Assembly: GCA_016933335.1 (NCBI GenBank)
Contig: JAFGBD010000054.1
Coordinates: 1-64,000 of the forward strand
DNA length: 64,000 nt
Direction: 5' to 3'
DNA from: Bacteroidales bacterium
Lineage (GTDB): Bacteria; Bacteroidota; Bacteroidia; Bacteroidales; UBA10428
Part shown: one piece after another, positions 29,823 to 39,984 of the stretch
Layout: each line of letters starts with the position of its first letter
Position numbering within the stretch: position 1 is the first letter of the stretch
Translations under genes and position numbers: made by a program
Notes under the pieces: generated by a model
Told to the model about the DNA's origin: nothing
Databases searched by the model: none
Seen by the model: the letters and a program-made list of their open reading frames with translations, nothing else

Positions 29823-32105
29823 ATGACTAAATGGGCACTGTTCTTATTTATGCTGATGCTTTTGCCGGGTTGCAGGCAGGGGGAACAAACCGGATCCCGT
29901 GGAATTGACAGGGAAGTAGATCTCCTGCTGGGTAAAATGACGCTCAGGGAAAAGATTGGGCAGATGTCTCAGATCGATGTTGCTGCATTAATGAAAAGGG
30001 TGGATCCTCATGGCGGTTTTTACGGACCTTTTCTGGAACCCAATGTGCTTGATAAAGACAGCCTTCAGAAATATATCGTGGAATACGGGATCAGTTGTGT
30101 ATTCAACATCGGGCCTCATGGTTACAGCATTCGTGAATGGCATGGTTATATCAAAGAGATACAGGATTATGCATTGCACCGGACAAGGCTGGGCATACCG
30201 GTACTGTATGGAGTTGATGCCATGCACGGTGCATCATTAACCGTCGGGGCAACATTATTTCCCCAGCAGCTGGCGATGGCCTCCACCTGGAATCCTGACC
30301 TGGTAAAGCAGGCAGCAGAAATTACCGCTTACGAGATGCGCGCATCAAACCTGCCGCTTACATTCGGACCCAGTCTCGACCTGGGGAAACATCCTGTTTG
30401 GTCAAGGCTGAATGAATCATTCGGAGAAGATGTTTTATTGACAACGATACTTTCGAAGAGCACCACAGAAGGAATGGAAGGTCCCGGCAACAGTGTTGAT
30501 GATAAGACCAGAATAGCAACAAGTATCAAACATTACATTGCATACAGCTTCCCGTTGACAGGAAAAGACAGGACTCCTGCCTGGTTTCCGGAGCATTATG
30601 TAAGGGAATACTTTCTTCCTCCGTTCACTGAATGTATCAGATCAGGGGTACATATCGTACTATTAAACTCCGGCGAGCTTAACGGAGTTCCCTTGCATGC
30701 CGACAAATACTGGTTGAAAAATGTGCTGCGTGATGAAATCGGATTTGACGGGATTATCATGTCAGACTGGTATGATATCGAGAAGCTTAATTTCTTTCAT
30801 CATGTTGCACCCACCTATAAAGAAGCTATTATCAAGGCACTGGATGCCGGTATCGATATGGTCATGGTTCCTCTTGACAACCGTTTTATGGATCTGCTGA
30901 CAGAAATTGTTAATGAAGGCAGTATTGCCGAATCGAGAATCGATGAGTCGGTCAGGAGAATCCTGAAATTAAAATATAAACTTGGTCTGTTTGAACACCC
31001 ATACAGAAATCCGGATGAATACCCTGATTTTGGTTCTGCTGGATTCAGGCATGTGGCCAGCCAATGTGCACTTGAATCTGTTGTATTATTAAAGAATGCA
31101 GACAATATTCTGCCCCTTGACAGAAACCTGAAAGTGCTTGTTACAGGACCGGCTGCAAATACCATGAGTGCACTGAACGGAGGCTGGACCTATTCCTGGC
31201 AGGGTCATGCAGCAGATACCTATGCATCTGAAAAAAATACCATTCTTGAAGCTGTCAGAAATGAGCTGGGCGCAGACAAGCTGATCTATGAACCCGGATC
31301 AGGTTTTGACAGCGTTATTGATATTAATAAAGCTGTTAAAGCTGCCGGATTGGTTGACTGCATTATTCTATGCCTGGGTGAACCGTCCTATGCCGAAACG
31401 CCGGGCTATATAGAAGATCTGTATTTACCTGACGCACAAACAGATCTTGCCCTGGCAATGGCTGCAACAGGAAAACCTGTAATTCTGGTTCTTACTGAAG
31501 GAAGGCCCAGGCTGATAAGCAGGTTTGAAGAGCAGATGGAAGGAGTATTATTGAGTTTTTTACCCGGAAATGAAGGAGGCGATGCACTGGCCTGTGTCAT
31601 ATTTGGAGATTATAATCCAAATGGTAAATTACCGGTAACATATCCGCGTTATCCCAACGACCTGATTAATTATGATCACCGTTACAGCGAAAGGGCAGAT
31701 CATCAGTTTGGCAATAACCACGGCTATCATCCGCAGTATCCTTTTGGTTACGGACTAAGCTATACATCATTCGGATATGCCAACCTGCAGCTTTCAAAAG
31801 ATACAATTGGCCCCGGTGATTCGCTGGTGGTTGCAGTTGACATAAAAAATACAGGAAAGGTCAATGGATATGAGGTTGCTCAGCTTTATATCAGAGATGT
31901 TTATGCAAATCTTACACCTCCTTTTAAAAGGCTGCGGGCTTTTAATAAGATTTTTCTTTTTGCCGGCGAGCAGAAGACTGTGAGATTTATCATACAAACT
32001 GAAGATTTGAATTATGTTGGTCAGGATAATCAGTGGACCATTGAAGAAGGAGAATTTGAGGTCTGTATCGAAAATCTTACAACAAATTTCTATCTTCAGG
32101 ACTGA
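29823..32105 (+). CDS. GH3 family beta-glycosidase (BglX-like lipoprotein, second copy)
   Basis: From the ATG at 29823 the product is 760 residues and begins with a lipoprotein signal (ALFLFMLMLLPGC). An upstream TTG would add 27 residues ahead of the signal and is unlikely. GH3 landmarks: VDLLLGKMTLREKIGQMSQ, LTFGPSLDLGKHPVWSRLNESFGED, IKHYIAYSFP, the nucleophile in IIMSDWYDIEKL (Asp315), and LCLGEPSYAETPGYIEDL in the second domain, then the fibronectin-like C-domain (YEVAQLYIRDVYANLTPPFKRL). It is clearly a diverged paralogue of the other GH3 of this window and probably acts on beta-linked glucose or xylose oligosaccharides. Confidence 0.92.
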   Translation: MTKWALFLFMLMLLPGCRQGEQTGSRGIDREVDLLLGKMTLREKIGQMSQIDVAALMKRVDPHGGFYGPFLEPNVLDKDSLQKYIVEYGISCVFNIGPHGYSIREWHGYIKEIQDYALHRTRLGIPVLYGVDAMHGASLTVGATLFPQQLAMASTWNPDLVKQAAEITAYEMRASNLPLTFGPSLDLGKHPVWSRLNESFGEDVLLTTILSKSTTEGMEGPGNSVDDKTRIATSIKHYIAYSFPLTGKDRTPAWFPEHYVREYFLPPFTECIRSGVHIVLLNSGELNGVPLHADKYWLKNVLRDEIGFDGIIMSDWYDIEKLNFFHHVAPTYKEAIIKALDAGIDMVMVPLDNRFMDLLTEIVNEGSIAESRIDESVRRILKLKYKLGLFEHPYRNPDEYPDFGSAGFRHVASQCALESVVLLKNADNILPLDRNLKVLVTGPAANTMSALNGGWTYSWQGHAADTYASEKNTILEAVRNELGADKLIYEPGSGFDSVIDINKAVKAAGLVDCIILCLGEPSYAETPGYIEDLYLPDAQTDLALAMAATGKPVILVLTEGRPRLISRFEEQMEGVLLSFLPGNEGGDALACVIFGDYNPNGKLPVTYPRYPNDLINYDHRYSERADHQFGNNHGYHPQYPFGYGLSYTSFGYANLQLSKDTIGPGDSLVVAVDIKNTGKVNGYEVAQLYIRDVYANLTPPFKRLRAFNKIFLFAGEQKTVRFIIQTEDLNYVGQDNQWTIEEGEFEVCIENLTTNFYLQD

Positions 32106-32382
32106 ATTTATTGTGATATATTATGTCAACTTATATCACTGTATTTTACAGTTTGTTACAATAACCTGGATGTTTAGCACAGCATGTTGCTTAAGCAATG
32201 GAGTTCTGAGATCTTTGAATCAGTATCATATAATCAAGCCCCAGATATTTTAATGACAGAATATGATTGATTTGAGCATTTTGAGTGGCAGAATTTATAA
32301 TTATTGCATATTTTTAATAATGTAATTCAAAAAACCGGATTTATTGATTAAAACAATTATATAAACGCTAAATAGACAAACT

Positions 32383-33939
32383 ATGAAAAGAACAGGTCTT
32401 TCAATTACTGCATTACTTGGTATATGTTTCTTCTCTGCATATATTTCAGCACAGGAGAAGTCAACAAGAATAAATCTGAACATTGATATGACAAAGGATA
32501 TCATCAGCAGGCATATCTATGGTCATTTTTCCGAGCACCTTGGTCATTGTATCTATGGCGGATACTGGGTTGGAGAAGATTCCCCCATACCCAATACAAG
32601 GGGGATACGCAACGATGTGGTGGCAGCCCTGAAGAGGTTGAACATACCAAACCTTCGCTGGCCCGGTGGTTGCTTTGCCGATGAATATCACTGGATGGAT
32701 GGTATCGGTCCCCGCGCTGAAAGGCCGAAAATGGTCAATACACACTGGGGTGGAGTGTTGGAAGACAACAGCTTTGGCACCCATGAGTTCCTTGATCTTT
32801 GTGAACAGCTGGGTACCGAGCCTTATATCTGCGGTAATGTAGGCAGCGGCAGCGTGGAGGAGATGTCCAAGTGGGTGGAATACATCACCTTTGACGGGGA
32901 AAGTCCGATGGCAAACCTTAGAAGAAAGAATGGCCGCGAAGAGCCCTGGAAGGTCAAATACTGGGGGGTTGGTAATGAGAACTGGGGATGCGGCGGAAAT
33001 ATGACGGCCGAATTTTATGCCGACCAGTACAAACGCTATGCCACCTATTGCAGAAACTACGGAGATAACAGGTTATTCAGAATTGCAGGAGGACCCAATT
33101 CCCGCGATTATCACTGGATGGAAGTACTGATGAAAAATGTCTCTTACCGGCTGATGGACGGCGTATCACTTCATAACTATACGGTGCCCAACAACTGGCG
33201 TGATAAAGGTTCTGCAACCGATTTTACAGAGGAAGAGTATTTCAGGACCATTGACAGGACTCTGTTTATGGATGAGCTGATAACCCGTCATTCAAGTGTG
33301 ATGGATCAGTACGATCCAGATAAAAGAGTCGGACTGATTGTTGATGAATGGGGCACATGGCACAATGTCGAACCCGGAACCAATCCCGGTTTTCTTTTTC
33401 AGCAGAACACCATCCGCGATGCCCTTGTTGCAGGAATTAACCTGAATATCTTCAATAACCATTGCGACAGGGTAAAGATGGCCAATATTGCACAGACTGT
33501 AAATGTGCTGCAGGCCATGATCTTCACGGAAGGTGAAAAAATGGTACTTACCCCGTCATTCTATGTTTATGAGATGTACAAGGTTCATCATGATGCTGCC
33601 CTGATACCTCTGCATTTTGTTTCACCTGAATATGAATACCAAGGCAACAGAATTCCTGCTGTAAGCGCTTCGGCATCAAAAGACAGAAACGATATTGTTC
33701 ACATTACATTAACCAATGCCGATCCTGCTGCTGAACAAAACATAACCATTGATATCCGCGGGGGTTCGGTTTCATCGGTCACAGGAAAAGTGCTTACCGG
33801 AAATGAACTGAGCGCACATAATACTTTTGATAGTCCTGATGTAATTAAGACTGAGGATTTTAAAGGAGCCAAACTGGCAAAGAATACCCTCACCGTAAAG
33901 CTGCCTTCAAAATCTGTAGTGATGCTGGAACTCAAATAA
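32383..33939 (+). CDS. GH51 family alpha-L-arabinofuranosidase (single-domain form)
   Basis: The 518-residue enzyme has a signal peptide ending at ISAQE. Typical GH51 blocks are [44 protein letters not shown] with the acid/base Glu199, and LIVDEWGTW with the nucleophile Glu322, followed by the C-terminal beta-sandwich. This is the compact form, related to intracellular GH51 but exported. It removes terminal arabinofuranose from arabinan or arabinoxylan side chains. It sits 277 bases after the second GH3 with no recognisable promoter; co-transcription is possible. Confidence 0.94.
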   Translation: MKRTGLSITALLGICFFSAYISAQEKSTRINLNIDMTKDIISRHIYGHFSEHLGHCIYGGYWVGEDSPIPNTRGIRNDVVAALKRLNIPNLRWPGGCFADEYHWMDGIGPRAERPKMVNTHWGGVLEDNSFGTHEFLDLCEQLGTEPYICGNVGSGSVEEMSKWVEYITFDGESPMANLRRKNGREEPWKVKYWGVGNENWGCGGNMTAEFYADQYKRYATYCRNYGDNRLFRIAGGPNSRDYHWMEVLMKNVSYRLMDGVSLHNYTVPNNWRDKGSATDFTEEEYFRTIDRTLFMDELITRHSSVMDQYDPDKRVGLIVDEWGTWHNVEPGTNPGFLFQQNTIRDALVAGINLNIFNNHCDRVKMANIAQTVNVLQAMIFTEGEKMVLTPSFYVYEMYKVHHDAALIPLHFVSPEYEYQGNRIPAVSASASKDRNDIVHITLTNADPAAEQNITIDIRGGSVSSVTGKVLTGNELSAHNTFDSPDVIKTEDFKGAKLAKNTLTVKLPSKSVVMLELK

Positions 33940-34049
33940 CTGACTGTAAATATACGGCTACCATTACTGATTAAAACTATAAACATTACAGGTGCAGAGT
34001 ATTTCAAGATTTAGCTTCGCAATACCGGCTAATTGCGGCGGATAAAACA

Positions 34050-34814
34050 TCATTGTTCCAGCCATTTTCTGAAATCCTGCACCTTTTCCCTGCTTACAAT
34101 GATTTCCTTATCCTCGTTGTGGAGTATCTTCAGACGAAGCCTGCTGCCGGAATACTGGACAATATCTTTAATTGAGCTGAAGGATATCATATATTGCCGG
34201 TTGATACGAAAAAAAGCTGCCGGGTCAAGCAAATCACCCAGTTGATCCAGTGAATGGGCGATGGCATAGCTCCTGTTGCCGGTTGTCTGCAGGAAAGTGG
34301 CTTTTTCAACGCTGTAAAAATAACAGACCTCCTCCACAGGAATGATCCTGATGTGTTCACCAACCTTGATTACAAACTTGTTTTTGTATTCCTTTGTAAA
34401 GGATTTCAGCATCCTGTCAAAGACCTGCTGCGGATACCTGTATATATCCCGGTTGAACGGACTGCCTTTAAACTTTTCAATGGCATTCTTCAGATCGTCA
34501 TAGTCTATCGGCTTTAATAAATAATCGATGCTGTTGACCTTAAAAGCTTTCAGGGTATATTCCTCGAAGGCCGTGGTAAATATGACAGGCGCGGTAATAA
34601 CGGTCTTTTCAAAAATCTCAAAACTCAGTCCGTCTGCCAGCTGAATATCCATAAAGATAAGATCGGGCGGGGCATTCTTACTGAACCAGTCGACAGCATT
34701 TTTAACTGACTGGATGATTGCCGGTATCTCCGTCTTATTATCATATTTCAGGACCAGCTCCTTCAGTCTCTCAGCCGCTATTTTTTCATCTTCTATAATC
34801 AGGCATGTCATCAT
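34050..34814 (-). CDS. LytTR family response regulator
   Basis: The 254-residue protein has a receiver domain (1-120) with acidic pocket LIIEDE and phospho-acceptor Asp56 in LIFMDIQLADG, the Thr switch FTTAFEEYTLKAF and Lys in YLLKPIDYDD. Residues ~150-254 are a LytTR DNA-binding domain (VEEVCYFYSVEKATFLQTT, FFRINRQYMISFSSIKDI). Its ATG overlaps the kinase's end by four bases. It should bind target promoters as a dimer upon phosphorylation. The locus TonB receptor-TPR protein-kinase-regulator suggests control of the adjacent transporter (inference). Confidence 0.92.
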   Translation of the reverse strand: MMTCLIIEDEKIAAERLKELVLKYDNKTEIPAIIQSVKNAVDWFSKNAPPDLIFMDIQLADGLSFEIFEKTVITAPVIFTTAFEEYTLKAFKVNSIDYLLKPIDYDDLKNAIEKFKGSPFNRDIYRYPQQVFDRMLKSFTKEYKNKFVIKVGEHIRIIPVEEVCYFYSVEKATFLQTTGNRSYAIAHSLDQLGDLLDPAAFFRINRQYMISFSSIKDIVQYSGSRLRLKILHNEDKEIIVSREKVQDFRKWLEQ

Positions 34815-35845
34815 TTATCTGTTTTAATCACGGGAAGCCTGACAACAAATTCACCGGCATCCTCCTTTATTTCAGGTTTCCTGTTTGAAAGTAACTCATA
34901 TCTTCTAAGCAGGTTATCCAGCCCGATCTGTGCATTCTGCTGCATGGTTTTTTTCTTTTGCATGTTGTTTTTCAGGATGTAATAACCATCTTCTTCAGAC
35001 AATTCAATATTCAATGGCTGGTCATCGGCAATGACATTATGCTTGATGGCATTTTCAATAAGCATCTGAAGGGCAAGCGGAGCTACCAGTCCGTCTGAAT
35101 CCTGAACATTTGAGACGAAGTTCAGTGCTGTTCCGTACCTCATCTTCTGCAGGTAGATGTAATCTTCCACAAATTGCAGCTCTTCCGGTATCCTGACTGT
35201 CTCCTTGTCTTTTTGTTCAAGCACATAACGATATATATCTGACAGTTTCTTGATATACCTGGTGGCCAGTTTGCTGTCTCTCTCAACAATTCCGGTAAGT
35301 GTATTCAGAGAGTTAAAAAGGAAATGAGGATTTACCTGGTTTTTAAGGGCTTCATACTTTGCGATCAGGTTTTCCTGTTTGAGCTGCTCCTCGTTTTTAA
35401 TGGATTGCATCCAGTACTTCGCCAGAAAGCCTGAATAATATACTCCTACAATGGCAAAATCAATGGTCAGACCGGTAAAACTCCCGCCAAGAATATAACC
35501 GTATAACCTGTCTGATGGAATATGAAAAACATATTTATTGTATATGAAAGGAACACCAATGCTTACCAGTACTCCATAAATAAATAGTAATAACAGTGTA
35601 GTTGTATTTGCTTTTTTGGCATTTTTTCTCCAGTCCAGTCGCTCCCCGGCGGTTTTTGCAATGAAATAGTTGCCCTGCCAGAAACAAAAACCAAATACCG
35701 CTCCAAATGACCAGCCTTTGAAAAACCTCGAAAATGAACTGAACATCTCCGTTCCGTCAAAGATAAATAAGATCAGAAATGAACCGATAAACAGAACGAT
35801 CAGTCCTGTTGCCTCCATTCTGATAAATTTTCTGCTGATTTTCAT
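34811..35845 (-). CDS. LytS-like sensor histidine kinase
   Basis: The 344-residue protein has four hydrophobic segments in its N-terminal half (12-30, 45-60, 82-102, 118-140), then a coiled-coil-like linker (NEEQLKQENLIAKYEALKNQ) and the His_kinase domain of PF06580: NQVNPHFLFNSLNTL with phospho-accepting His174. The ATPase part follows with LALQMLIENAIKHNVIADDQP as the N-box. This is the standard partner of LytTR regulators in Bacteroidota, with no periplasmic sensing domain, so the signal is likely membrane-borne. It is translationally coupled to the regulator. Confidence 0.92.
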   Translation of the reverse strand: MKISRKFIRMEATGLIVLFIGSFLILFIFDGTEMFSSFSRFFKGWSFGAVFGFCFWQGNYFIAKTAGERLDWRKNAKKANTTTLLLLFIYGVLVSIGVPFIYNKYVFHIPSDRLYGYILGGSFTGLTIDFAIVGVYYSGFLAKYWMQSIKNEEQLKQENLIAKYEALKNQVNPHFLFNSLNTLTGIVERDSKLATRYIKKLSDIYRYVLEQKDKETVRIPEELQFVEDYIYLQKMRYGTALNFVSNVQDSDGLVAPLALQMLIENAIKHNVIADDQPLNIELSEEDGYYILKNNMQKKKTMQQNAQIGLDNLLRRYELLSNRKPEIKEDAGEFVVRLPVIKTDK

Positions 35846-35865
35846 ACCTTAAAAATAATAAATTA

Positions 35866-35926
35866 GTTTCAGGTTTTTGGGCTCAGGTCCCAGGTTTAGA
35901 TAAATAATAAACTTTAAACCTGAAAC
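35866..35926. repeat. 11-bp inverted repeat between kinase and TPR-like genes
   Basis: GTTTCAGGTTT (35866-35876) and its exact reverse complement AAACCTGAAAC (35916-35926) flank a 39-base core that holds further CAGGTCCCAGGTTT-like copies. It lies in the 88-base gap upstream of the kinase start and downstream of the TPR-like gene stop. It could be a read-through hairpin, an operator, or a remnant of a dispersed repeat. Confidence 0.4.
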
Positions 35927-35933
35927 ATACAAT

Positions 35934-36590
35934 TTACTCCTTCACGGTCTGCTCTTTGCCACACTGACCTAAAAGCTGCGCATTGTATTCTTTCCCCCAG
36001 TCAGGCATCAGATCGTTTTCTTTTTCAAACTGGTTGAACAGTTCATCTGCTTTGGCTATCAACGGACATGCCGTTTTCATGCCTCCGCCGTAAACTTCCG
36101 GTGTATACATCAGGTTCATTCCTTTAAGGTAGTATGGTCTTGGATTAGCCGAATTCAGTTCAATGGATTTGTCAAAAGACTGGTTGGCCCTGACAGAATA
36201 AACCGGTGCATTATTTTGCGGATCAACCATGATATAAGATTGATAAAGCATTCCCTGAAGCGCGAAAATCTCCGATTCGTCGGGTTTGATTTCAAGGATC
36301 TGACTGATCAGGTTTTCGCATTTGGCCAAAAGCATTTCTTTCTTCCCTGGTTCCTGTTCCTTGAAAGAAAGAACCACATAGCAATAGGCAGCATAATACC
36401 CGGGCAGCCACTCTCCTGCTTCTGCACCGGCAATTCTTTCAAAATGGTTTGCCACATTTTGAAAATCTGCAAGGTTTTTAAAGTTGTTCAAAGAATCCAG
36501 TCCTTCTCTCATGGCTTTTTCATAACCGTTCTGTGAGAATGCACTGAAAGTTAAAGTGATAATTAATAATAAAGATGCAATTGTTTTCAT
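35934..36590 (-). CDS. secreted TPR-like protein, unknown
   Basis: The 218-residue product has a signal peptide (SLLLIITLTFSAFSQ) and a helical body with tetratricopeptide-like helix pairs (FQNVANHFERIAGAEAGEWLPGYYAAYCYVVL, CENLISQILEIKPDESEIFALQGMLYQS, SVRANQSFDKSIELNSANPRPYYLKGMNLM). Proteins like this, with the NPRPYYLKGMNLMYTPEVYGGG tail, recur beside LytS/LytTR genes in Bacteroidota, as here. Periplasmic scaffold or adaptor is the best guess; the actual function is unknown. Confidence 0.8.
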   Translation of the reverse strand: MKTIASLLLIITLTFSAFSQNGYEKAMREGLDSLNNFKNLADFQNVANHFERIAGAEAGEWLPGYYAAYCYVVLSFKEQEPGKKEMLLAKCENLISQILEIKPDESEIFALQGMLYQSYIMVDPQNNAPVYSVRANQSFDKSIELNSANPRPYYLKGMNLMYTPEVYGGGMKTACPLIAKADELFNQFEKENDLMPDWGKEYNAQLLGQCGKEQTVKE

Positions 36591-36767
36591 GATTTTTGAA
36601 TTTTACTGGTTATTGAATAGTATTATGTGATCAGAGGCTGGAGGCATTATTTGTCAGATTTTTTATCCTCATGGTATTTCCTGTTTATTTAAATGATATT
36701 TTCCGGGATTCCGGCTCTTAAAGCAATATTCAGGTGGTTTGGTTGCATTATTTTTGAATCAGAATGA

Positions 36768-38906
36768 TTATTCAATTGAGATAAATATTCCAATGATGAA
36801 TGTTCGTTTTGCATAAGGCTGAACAGGATGAGCCAGATAAGTACCTGTGTCGTCAGGTTCCGTTTCGAAATGATAACCAAAGGTGTTATCAAAGCCAAAT
36901 ACATTATTGCATGATACATACACGATGGTGAAATTTCCGAACAGACTGGTTAAGTAACTTACGGCCAAACTGATATCGTTGAAAGCCCTGGTCCGGTCAC
37001 TCATGAAGTTATCATGATTGGGATTAAAGTATGGCCTTCCGCTTCTGAATTTGTATGAACCGCTTAATTGTGTGCTTAATCTGGGAAACCAGTATTTATA
37101 AACAACCGAAAGGTTGTGTCCGGATACAAAATAAGGTGTGGCAATCACCGGAAAATCCCTGTACTTTCTTTTGCTGTCGATGAAAGAATAAGATATCCAA
37201 TAGTCAGCCATGGTAAAGGTCTCTTTGTCGCGCCAGAAAATGTCGATGCCTCGTGCATAACCATAACCGTTATTGTTGACAGACTGGTATCCTTCCTGAT
37301 CCATGTAGCGGTATTTAACAAGATTGTCATATTGTTTATGATAGGCTTCAATTCTGAACAGTCTGTTGTTTTTCGAATACTGGTAATTAAAAATGTAATG
37401 CATGGCATGTTCAAAGCTGAGACTATCGGTGACCAGAAGAAAATCGTTCTCTGCATTCTGATAAAAACTGCCAAAAGCAAATGACAGCTGGTTTGTTTTG
37501 CTTATCTGATATGCCAGCGATATTCTTGGTGCAAGACTGGCACGCTTCAGGTATGTTGAATATTCTGTACGGACACCGATTCTCGCCGCAAAACTCTTAT
37601 GAAGTCTGATATCTGATTCAGCATAACCTGCTGTGAGATGATCACTGTAATCTGATAAATAATTCCGGGCAGTTTCACTGTGATGATAACTTTTTCGGTT
37701 TTGATGATGAAAAGACTCAATCCCGAATTTCATCGTCAGGTTTTTGCTGGTATAATTATTGAAAGATGCTTTTGCATGACAGGAATTCAGTTTATCACTC
37801 ATCCTGTCCGTGTTGATATCAAAATTTTCCCTGGAAATGTTAAACGCCAGGCCTGTTTTCAGGATCCATTTTTCACCCAGCTTTGTGTTATAGGTAGTGG
37901 TCTGGAAAAGGTTTTCGTCACCCAGTCCGATTTTGTCCTTCATGCCGGTATCATAATTTGGATAGTTAAGCCTGCTGCTGGAATTCGAATAGGAAACAAA
38001 TGATTTTATCATCCCTTCATCGCCTGTTTTTTTTCTGTACCTGATTTGTCCGCTGAAACCTTCCGGCACCTTTTCCCAGTCAAGATTGTGCCTGGTCATG
38101 GCAAAAAACGGGGTCAGGTTGCTGTAGTCGGCTTCAATGGTAACTGACGAATTATCAAACCTGTGCGTATAGCCCAGACCTGCACCTACATTCAAAAGAG
38201 AGACACTTGTGAGTGATTCCTCTGCCAGGGCTTCGGTATTCAGCTCCAGTACTGAAGACAGGGCCTGTCCAAATTCAGCTGAATAACCTCCTGTGCTGAA
38301 CATGACACCGCTGAAAAGAAATGGCGAGAACCTTCCTCTGGCAGGTATATCAGGCATTCTTGAAGTATATGGTGTTGAAATAAGCATACCATCCATGAAT
38401 GTTTTCATTTCGTGGCTTTCACCTCCGCGTACAATTATTTTGCCTGTCTCCCCTTCGGTTTGTGCACCCGGAAGCATATTTAAGGCACCGTAGATATCGC
38501 CTTCTGCATTTGCTGTTGTAACAATATCCAGTGAACTCAGCAAAACAGATCTTTTCTTGTCACCTGCTTCAAAGGTCCCTGCTGTTATGATTACACGATC
38601 CAGTTCACTCACCGACTCATTCAGCCGGAAATCGAGGTTAATGATTCTCTGATTCAGGGCTATTTCTTTCTCGATGGTTTCATAGCCAATGTAGGCGATA
38701 ATCAGGATACAGGTATCCTGCATTAGGGTGGTGATACTGAAACGTCCGATGGTATCTGAGGTGGCTCCGGTATAGGTCCCTTTAATATAAATATTGGCAC
38801 CGGTCAAAGGATTATTGCTTTCATCATTCACCGTACCCCTGATGATGGTCTGTGCATTTAATTGACCGGATAATAAAGCAATGAATATAAAAAGCAGCGG
38901 TTTCAT
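36768..38906 (-). CDS. TonB-dependent receptor with carboxypeptidase-regulatory-like domain
   Basis: The product, 713 residues from the ATG at 38906, has a signal peptide (MKPLLFIFIALLSGQLNAQ) that decides this start over an upstream one sixteen codons earlier. Residues ~20-100 are the CarboxypepD_reg-like domain (IIRGTVNDESNNPLTGANIYIKG). Then comes the plug (NMLPGAQTEGETGKIIVRGGES, GGYSAEFGQALSSVLEL, about 120-230) and a barrel ending in FIIGIFISIE. No STN domain. It lies upstream of TPR-like, kinase and regulator genes in the same direction, and diverges from an ECF/FecR set. Cargo unknown. Confidence 0.88.
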   Translation of the reverse strand: MKPLLFIFIALLSGQLNAQTIIRGTVNDESNNPLTGANIYIKGTYTGATSDTIGRFSITTLMQDTCILIIAYIGYETIEKEIALNQRIINLDFRLNESVSELDRVIITAGTFEAGDKKRSVLLSSLDIVTTANAEGDIYGALNMLPGAQTEGETGKIIVRGGESHEMKTFMDGMLISTPYTSRMPDIPARGRFSPFLFSGVMFSTGGYSAEFGQALSSVLELNTEALAEESLTSVSLLNVGAGLGYTHRFDNSSVTIEADYSNLTPFFAMTRHNLDWEKVPEGFSGQIRYRKKTGDEGMIKSFVSYSNSSSRLNYPNYDTGMKDKIGLGDENLFQTTTYNTKLGEKWILKTGLAFNISRENFDINTDRMSDKLNSCHAKASFNNYTSKNLTMKFGIESFHHQNRKSYHHSETARNYLSDYSDHLTAGYAESDIRLHKSFAARIGVRTEYSTYLKRASLAPRISLAYQISKTNQLSFAFGSFYQNAENDFLLVTDSLSFEHAMHYIFNYQYSKNNRLFRIEAYHKQYDNLVKYRYMDQEGYQSVNNNGYGYARGIDIFWRDKETFTMADYWISYSFIDSKRKYRDFPVIATPYFVSGHNLSVVYKYWFPRLSTQLSGSYKFRSGRPYFNPNHDNFMSDRTRAFNDISLAVSYLTSLFGNFTIVYVSCNNVFGFDNTFGYHFETEPDDTGTYLAHPVQPYAKRTFIIGIFISIE

Positions 38907-39375
38907 CAATGTATATGTTAGAATAACACCACAAATTTCCGAACCAGGATGCACATTTGAAAAATAATATCGCCGGATCGCGGAATAAACAGGATGAGCA
39001 TTGAAAAAATCCGGATGTATTGAAAAGTTAACAGGTTTTTGAGGAAGGATATTTTATTAGTGTACCGACAGGGATAGTGAAGTCATGATTTGGATTCAAA
39101 TTGCAGCCTGCGAATATGTTGTGATGAGATAGATATTCAGATTGATGTTTTTGGAAGTATTGCAGACTGTATCGATTCCCGGATAAAAGACAAAGTAAGG
39201 ATGTTTAATCACAGGTTATGGATAAAAAGGGAAAATCTGTGATTTCAAGATATGTTTCAAGGGATATTCCGGATGATCAGGATTAATGAGCAGTGCATAT
39301 TCAGTGTCGGAAAAAGGCAGGGATAACATGATTATGTATTTTTTTTCTACTTTGTAAGGGTTTTTAACTTCAACA
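38907..39375. promoter_or_regulatory. divergent region between TonB receptor and ECF sigma gene
   Basis: No gene is recognised in this 469-base stretch. Toward the sigma gene, TACTTTG (39348-39354), one base short of TAnnTTTG, lies about 20 bases before the proposed start. The part nearest the receptor is A+T-rich without a clear element. Confidence 0.3.
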
Positions 39376-39954
39376 TTGTCCTTACTTAAAAATGAATTAA
39401 TTTATTTGGTACACAAATCACGAAAAGCTGTGCTTCAGGAGCTGAAACTGTCAAACGAAGGTTCTTTCAAAGAATTGTCTTATAAATACCATTCACGGCT
39501 ATGCAGGTATGCATACTATATTCTTGGTAATAAACAGTGGGCTGAAGATGTTGTGCAAAGCTTTTTTGCACGCATCTGGGAGCAAAGGGAAGACCTGGAG
39601 ATTGAAGGTAAGATGGAAAACTACCTGTTTGTTTCGGTAAGAAATGCTTCCTATAATTTTTTGAAAAGCAACCTGCTTCAAAAAATGAGAGAAACCGAAT
39701 ATGTAATGAATCAGACTGAAGATAAAAGCAGGATCGACAAAGAAAGTTTCTTCAAGAAACTGCAGGAGGCACTGGGCCGGTTACCTGAACAATGCCGTGA
39801 GATATACTGTCTGAAGAATATGGAAGGATTGACCTACAAAGAGATAGCTGATTATCTTCAGATATCCGAAAAAACGGTGGACGTACAGATATACCGGGCA
39901 CTGAAAAAACTTCGTGAACTGATGGCAGTGTATAAAAATGCCTTTTATTTATAA
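39376..39954 (+). CDS. ECF RNA polymerase sigma factor (FecR-paired, Bacteroidota type)
   Basis: The product, up to 192 residues, has sigma region 2 (LSYKYHSRLCRYAYYILGNKQWAEDVVQSFFARIWE) and region 4 (LPEQCREIYCLKNMEGLTYKEIADYLQISEKTVDVQIYRALKKL), no ATG at the front, and candidate starts at TTG 39376, TTG 39406 or GTG 39430. FecR follows 30 bases downstream, the usual sigma/anti-sigma order of cell-surface signalling systems. The target promoter set may include the FecR/TonB-like genes and the divergent receptor (inference). Confidence is high for the family, low for the start. Confidence 0.9.
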   Translation: MSLLKNELIYLVHKSRKAVLQELKLSNEGSFKELSYKYHSRLCRYAYYILGNKQWAEDVVQSFFARIWEQREDLEIEGKMENYLFVSVRNASYNFLKSNLLQKMRETEYVMNQTEDKSRIDKESFFKKLQEALGRLPEQCREIYCLKNMEGLTYKEIADYLQISEKTVDVQIYRALKKLRELMAVYKNAFYL

Positions 39955-39984
39955 TGAGTAGTCATGGTTTTATAATAAATAGTG

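Noticed and set aside
33940-34049. A weak CGCAAT/ATTGCG stem between convergent GH51 and response-regulator genes as a terminator
   Set aside because: Six pairs with an eight-base loop and no T-run on either side.
35866-35926. The inverted repeat as an intrinsic terminator for the TPR-like gene
   Set aside because: The loop is 39 bases and there is no T-run after the second arm in the leftward direction.
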